64,000 nt of DNA from Nemertoderma westbladi (taxonomy: Eukaryota; Xenacoelomorpha; Nemertodermatida; Nemertodermatidae): assembly GCA_032718475.1 (NCBI GenBank), contig JAUCBJ010005631.1, positions 1-64,000 on the forward strand, given 5' to 3'. The first letter of the stretch is position 1. Every line of letters begins with the position of its first letter. The notes below the pieces were generated by a model. It had not been told where the DNA came from, did not search any database, and was given only the letters and a program-made list of their open reading frames with translations. Shown one piece after another: positions 59,414 to 64,000 of the stretch. Position numbers and translations under genes: made by a program.

Positions 59414-60059
59414 GCCATGCTAAACACATGTTGACAAATGCTAAAAAGTGGCACCTATGTGCCACTAGAGAATTCGAAACCGTTTGTAATCGAATCAGCA
59501 CCTTTGAAAACCTATAAATACCGAAAATGGAACATTTCTATGAAGCTTTAGAAATTTTGATATTTTGTGCCATGCTAAACACATGTGCCAAATGCTAAAA
59601 AGTGGCACCTATGTGCCACTAGAGAATTCGAAACCGTTTGTAATCGAATCAGCACCTTTGAAAACCTATAAATACCGAAAATGGAACATTTCTATGAAGC
59701 TTTAGAGATTTTAATATTTTGTGCCATGCTAAACACATGTACCACATGCTAAAAAGTGGCACCTATGTGCCACTAGAGAATTCGAAACCGTTTGTAATAG
59801 AATCAGCACCTTTGAAAACCTATAAATACCGAAAATGGAACATTTCTATGAAGCTTTAGAGATTTTGATATTTTGTGCCATGCTAAACACATGTGCCAAA
59901 TGCTAAAAAGTGGCACCTATGTGCCACTAGAGAATTCGAAACCGTTTGTAATCGAATCAGCACCTTTGAAAACCTATAAATACCGAAAATTGAACATTTC
60001 TATAAAGCTTTAGAGATTTTAATATTTTGTGCCATGCTAAACACATGTACCACATGCTA
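59414..60059. repeat. 154-155-bp satellite, first block
   Basis: Monomers start with GCCATGCTAAACACATG at 59414, 59569, 59723, 59877 and 60031. They contain AAAAGTGGCACCTATGTGCCAC (with an inverted repeat GTGGCACCTATGTGCCAC), TTCGAAACCGTTTGTAATCG and CTATAAATACCGAAAAT. The fifth monomer is cut after 29 bases by the LINE at 60060. Confidence 0.95.
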
Positions 60060-63000
60060 GGTCAGGTCAGGTATTCTAGGTCATTGATCAAGAAAACTTG
60101 CCACCTCCATGCAGCATAAAGGAGGTGCAACCTGTAGCTGCATAGACCCTCTTTCTAGGGCAAATCTGGTCCTGTAACTAGGACCCCCTTCGTTCTGGGA
60201 TAAGGACGCCCTTGGTCCTGGATTAAGGACCCATATACTTGGCTACAGGGGTATATGGCCTGACCAGGCAGATGGTGATCTACCAATGGCTGGTTAGGAG
60301 TAGAGTGTTCTCATTTCCACTCTGAGAGCACTTCACTGCAACCTGCACCTGGCAGCAAGGGTACAGGGCATGACCCAGCAGATGAGCTGCAACAGCCAAT
60401 GGTGGGTCATGTACGCCAGAGTAGATATGGGTGATGGGCCTCATATCTGACTCCATTGCGACACCCACCCTGTGGAATGGCAAACCAGGGTGTGGTATTT
60501 GCCCCGAGAGCTGACTCGGCAAAAAAGCACCCCCCAACCCCCACTATGGATTACATTAGCAATGCGGAGGTCCGGCCACTAGAGGCCAGTGGAATTACCG
60601 GACACAATTGGCCTCACAGGCGTCAGTTAACTCCTGACCGGCTGCCTGTCTCACCCCCTACTGGAGAGAGAGCAGCCAACAATTCTTTGAGTCCCTTTCC
60701 TGATGACCTTTCTGGCCCAAACCCTGGGTCACCAGGGAGGCCAGATTGTGATGGGGAGAGGGATTCTGGAGTTGGAGACTACTCTCATGTTCCACCCCGA
60801 CCAACAAAGCCATTGGTGAATCTGAGGCAAGTCACTAGACTAGCCTCAGTAAACACCCTAACACTCGGGTCCCCAATGCGACAAGGTGAGCTGACTGCCT
60901 TGGCAGATAAGCTTTCTCTTAGCGCAGTGGGTGTTCAAGAGCACCGAATGCAGACTGGACAGACTGATGAGGTTCTGATTAAGGACATGGGGGGCGGTTG
61001 GCGACTCGCCCTCGCGTCAGCAGATGATAGTGGCAATGGTGGAATTGGTCTATTGATGAATCCAACTGCACATGCAGCATTGGACAAAATAGACCAAATC
61101 TCTAACCGCATCATCCGTTGCCACTTCTCATGTTCTGGAAGACTGGCTAATAAGTTTCCTAAGGTGGTTCTGATTGTGTGCTACTCTCCAACTAGTGTTG
61201 CCCCTGTAGAGGAGGTGGAAAATTTCTACCACAATCTACAAGCAGCTACTGATGGAGTGGATCAGCATGCATTCTTAACATTCCTGGGAGACTTTAATGC
61301 AAGTCTGCATCAATCACCTACATCGCCCTGGGTCTATAGCAATAGTGTTAACCGAAATTCTGTCCATCTTCAAGATTTTATCTCTGGAAATGGATTGTTT
61401 TCGGCTGGAACCTAGTTCAACAAGCGAACTGGAAAGCTATGGACTCATAGTGGACCCAGTGGTCACAAGTCCCAGATAGACCATATTCTGTTTCGTAGGA
61501 AATACAGGAGCTCTATACAAGACTGTAATGCATTTACACTTCGACCCTTCTCCAGTGATCACCGCATTATTGTGGCCAAGGTAAGACTTAGTCTGCGTGC
61601 TAGCAGAACAACGAAATCTGCCTTGCCGCGGCATGACTGGTCCTCTCTGTTGCAACAGCCAAGTGTGAGATCCAGCTTCACACTACAGCTGAGCAACAGG
61701 TATGAGGCTCTTGCCTCTGAGGCGGCAGATCACTGTGAGGGCTATACTGCCTTTACAGAAGCAGTTAAGTTAGCAGCTGCAGAAACAGTTCCTGTATACC
61801 CTCGAAACAGGAAAAGGGCCCCCTGGACTGACAACAAAATTCAGAAGTGCCGAAATTACCTTCATAAGGCGCAGAAAGAGTCCCGACTCAAACAGACTAC
61901 AGCGGCCAAGAATGCAGTTAAGGCTGCATCTAGGTCCCTGAACAGGCAGTACTCTGTTAATCTACAGGAGCTAATAAACCAACAGGTTGATGCCATCGAT
62001 GATGCTGACGACAGCAGGCAATCATCCCAGGCATGGAAATCGATCAATCTGCTTACTGGGCGGAAAAGCCAACCAACCACCAAGGTTAAGGCTGAATCAC
62101 CAGCCGATCGCCTCAATGGTTGGAAAGCCCACTTTGAAAAGCTCCTCAATAATGACAGGGTATTGCCTGATAACTTTATAGAAGTAAAAGTGTCTGAGTC
62201 TGTACTCCCAGATATTCCCATTGGCGATATCTCCTTTGCAGAAGAGAAGGCTGCTGCAAAGAGCATTAAGACCAATCGTGCCAGTGGAGTAGATGGTGTT
62301 CCCCCTGAGGTCTTTAAAATACCTGAGTGCTTAAAGCTCATCTATCCCATTATAGTAGACATGTACCGAACAACAAGAGTCCCACAAGAAATGAAAACAA
62401 ATAAGTTGGTGCCAGTTCCCAAGAAGGGCAACCTAACACTCTATGGTTCTTTTCGGGGAATCTCATTGATCTCGATTGCTGCAAAGCTATACAATAGGAT
62501 TCTATTAAATCGCATCAGGGATCCCATTGAGAGACTGCTCCGTGGAAATCAGAATGGGTTCCGTAAAGGTCGTGGGACCATGGAGACCATTTTGGCACTT
62601 AGAAGGATAATTGAAGAATTATCAAAAAAGAAAGACAGGCATCTGGCTGTTATCTTTGTTGACTTCTTCAAGGCCTTTGATTCAGTCTCTCGGTCACGTA
62701 TGTTCAGCATACTTTCATTATATGGGATTCCTGATGAAATTATTGCAGCAATCAGATCAGTATACGATGGTTCGACAACATTTGTGTCTATTGTTGACGG
62801 TGACACAGAACCATTTGAAGTGTTATGGGGCGTCCTCCAAGGAGACACACTTGCACCATTCTTGTTCATTATTGTGGTTGACTATGTTCTACGCATGTCC
62901 TTAGATCATCATAATGATGATGGGGTGATGATAACTCCACCTACTGGCTCCAGAAGTCGAGGACATCCTGCCAAGTACCTAACTGATCTAGACTTTGCTG

Positions 63001-63826
63001 ATGACTTAGGAGTACTCTCAGAATCATTAGAGGGAGCCCAACGGCTCCTCAGCTCATTAGAACATGCTGCTTCTAGTGTTGGTCTTTTTATTAACTCCAG
63101 AAAGACCAAAATTCTGACAGTTAACTTTGAAAGTCCTCAGTAAGTCTCTGATCGGATGAGCATAAGCTCAAAGGATGGTATGCTTGAGCATGTGGACGAC
63201 TTCTGTTACCTGGGATCATGGATCCGGAAGTCAGGTGAGGACCTTCGAATACGTAAGGGAAAGGCATGGGCAGCCTTGAATAGGCTTTCCAGGATTTGGA
63301 AGTCACCTAGAATTAATCGGAAACTTAAGGTCCGATTATTTAGAGCAGCAGTAGTTCCAGTACTCCTCTACGGGAGTCCATGCTGGGCTCTAACTGCTGA
63401 GGACACCAAATCTCTGGATGGCACATTCACAAGAATGCTACGCCGGGTTCATTGTGTCAAGTACAATACACACATCTCCAACCAGACACTATATAACATT
63501 GGAGGTGTCTCATTGGTTCCCCCAAGCTTGACACTAGAACAAAATCGCCTCCGCTTTGCAGGACATTGCTTTCGCCGTGAGGACCAGCCCGTGCAAAATC
63601 TTGTACTTTGGCAGCCTCATGGAGTGAATAAGCATGGTGGACAGCCCATGACTTTCTTGAGACGCATCTTAAAGGACACTGGCCTTAAAGATGCGGATGA
63701 TCTAGCAAATGTCATGGGTGATAGGGAGTTGTGGCGGTGTAATTTTGTTGACAAGCCGGCACAGCATTCTTAAAAATGCAGCTGCAATGCAGCATGCCGA
63801 TCCTAGTAGTAGTAGTAGTAGTAGTA
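60060..63826 (+). mobile_element. Near-full-length RTE-like LINE
   Basis: About 3.77 kb, the most complete copy of the family here: a 5' untranslated region of about 0.4 kb starting GGTCAGGTCAGG, a single long coding frame, a short 3' untranslated region and a (TAG)n tail (about 63803-63826). It interrupts the 154-bp satellite: GCCATGCTAAACACATG plus TACCACATGCTA (29 bases) stands directly before (60031-60059) and directly after (63827-63855) the element. The clade call (RTE-like) rests on the lack of ORF1, the short 3' end and the simple-repeat tail; treat it as probable. Confidence 0.92.
60456..63773 (+). pseudogene. ORF2 of RTE-like LINE: endonuclease, RT, C-terminal domain, two stop codons
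   Basis: A single frame of 1106 codons broken only by TAG (61413-61415) and TAA (63141-63143). First in-frame ATG is at 60477. Endonuclease: NTLTLGSPMRQGE (about residues 134-146), GVQEHRM, LGDFNAS (about 277-283), then after the TAG a segment ending SSDHRIIVAKV (about 364-374). RT: SGVDGVPPEVFK (about 610-621), NQNGFRKGRGTMET, motif A FVDFFKAFDSVSR (about 734-746), motif B LQGDTLAPFLF (about 794-804), motif C DFADD (about 846-850). The C-terminal domain after the TAA includes YGSPCWALTAED and NLVLWQPHGVNKHGGQP. The protein nicks the target and reverse-transcribes the RNA on site. As written it would be three pieces and inactive. Confidence 0.9.
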
Positions 63827-64000
63827 GCCATGCTAAACACATGTACCACATGCTAAAAAGTGGCACCTATGTGCCACTAGAGAATTTGAAAACATTTGTA
63901 ATCGAATCAGCACCTTTGGAAACCTATAAATACCGAAAATTGAACATTTCTATGAAGCTTTTGATATTTTGTGCCATGCTAAACACATGTGCCATGTGCC
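63827..64000. repeat. 154-bp satellite, second block (runs off the window)
   Basis: The same monomer resumes after the LINE, with starts at 63827 and 63973. The first of these is shorter (146 bp) because of a small deletion near 63960. Confidence 0.93.

Noticed and set aside
1-64000. CRISPR arrays, operons, phage or other prokaryotic systems
   Set aside because: All repeats are direct-tandem satellites without spacers, and the elements are eukaryotic retrotransposons. Nothing prokaryotic is visible.

Overview
This window is AT-rich animal nuclear DNA with no convincing intact host gene. Long non-coding spacers, non-LTR retrotransposons with APE-type endonucleases, a BEL/Pao-type LTR retrotransposon, a hAT-type element, tRNA-derived SINE heads, foldback palindromes and several tandem-repeat arrays point to a metazoan. 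The repeat style (frequent short palindromes such as AGGCCT and ACCGGT, long poly-C tracts, BEL/Pao plus RTE-like LINEs) would suit a marine invertebrate, perhaps an echinoderm or a relative. That placement is impression, not proof.

Layout. 1-7.3 kb is mostly featureless spacer with a tRNA-derived SINE head (about 4.1 kb), a 17-bp tandem repeat (5.56 kb) and an old LINE relic (5.9 kb). 7.3-12.3 kb is a LINE-in-LINE nest: a younger RTE-like LINE copy (8057-11124) sits inside the reverse transcriptase of another LINE and is flanked by a 10-bp target-site duplication. 12.3-16.8 kb is spacer with a tRNA-like piece. 16.8-18.6 kb is a 36-bp minisatellite. 19.3 kb carries a 5'-truncated LINE copy. 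21.1-23.3 kb holds palindromic (foldback/MITE-like) elements. 23.4-24.9 kb holds a GTC run and a satellite of about 147 bp carrying a CTCF-like motif in each monomer. 25.9 kb has another RT relic. 26.6-29.5 kb is a 21/20-bp satellite. 30.2-30.9 kb is a foldback element with poly-C/poly-G ends and a histone-type stem-loop in its loop.

The largest element is a 13.2-kb LTR retrotransposon (33898-47093, minus strand) with two 1257-bp near-identical LTRs and a 5-bp target duplication. It interrupts an older RTE-like LINE relic. It keeps a long gag-protease reading frame but has lost RT, RNase H and integrase, so it looks like a gag-retaining non-autonomous element. Next come a 37-bp minisatellite with 370-bp higher-order structure (47.6-48.7 kb), a 5'-truncated LINE with 12-bp duplications (49.07-50.56 kb), a 15-bp repeat (51.9 kb), a palindrome with a hAT-type element showing an exact 8-bp duplication (52.9-54.2 kb), further LINE relics (55-57.8 kb), and a satellite of about 154 bp that contains a near-full-length RTE-like LINE (60060-63826).

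The unifying theme is repeated insertion. One RTE-like LINE family has at least eight copies here, most 5'-truncated, usually ending in a (TAG)n tail where that end survives. The features most worth following up are the nucleosome-length satellite with CTCF-like sites, the 21-bp array made of NF-Y-like CCAAT sites, the gag-only BEL/Pao-type element, and the coupling between LINE 3' tails and the 154-bp satellite.
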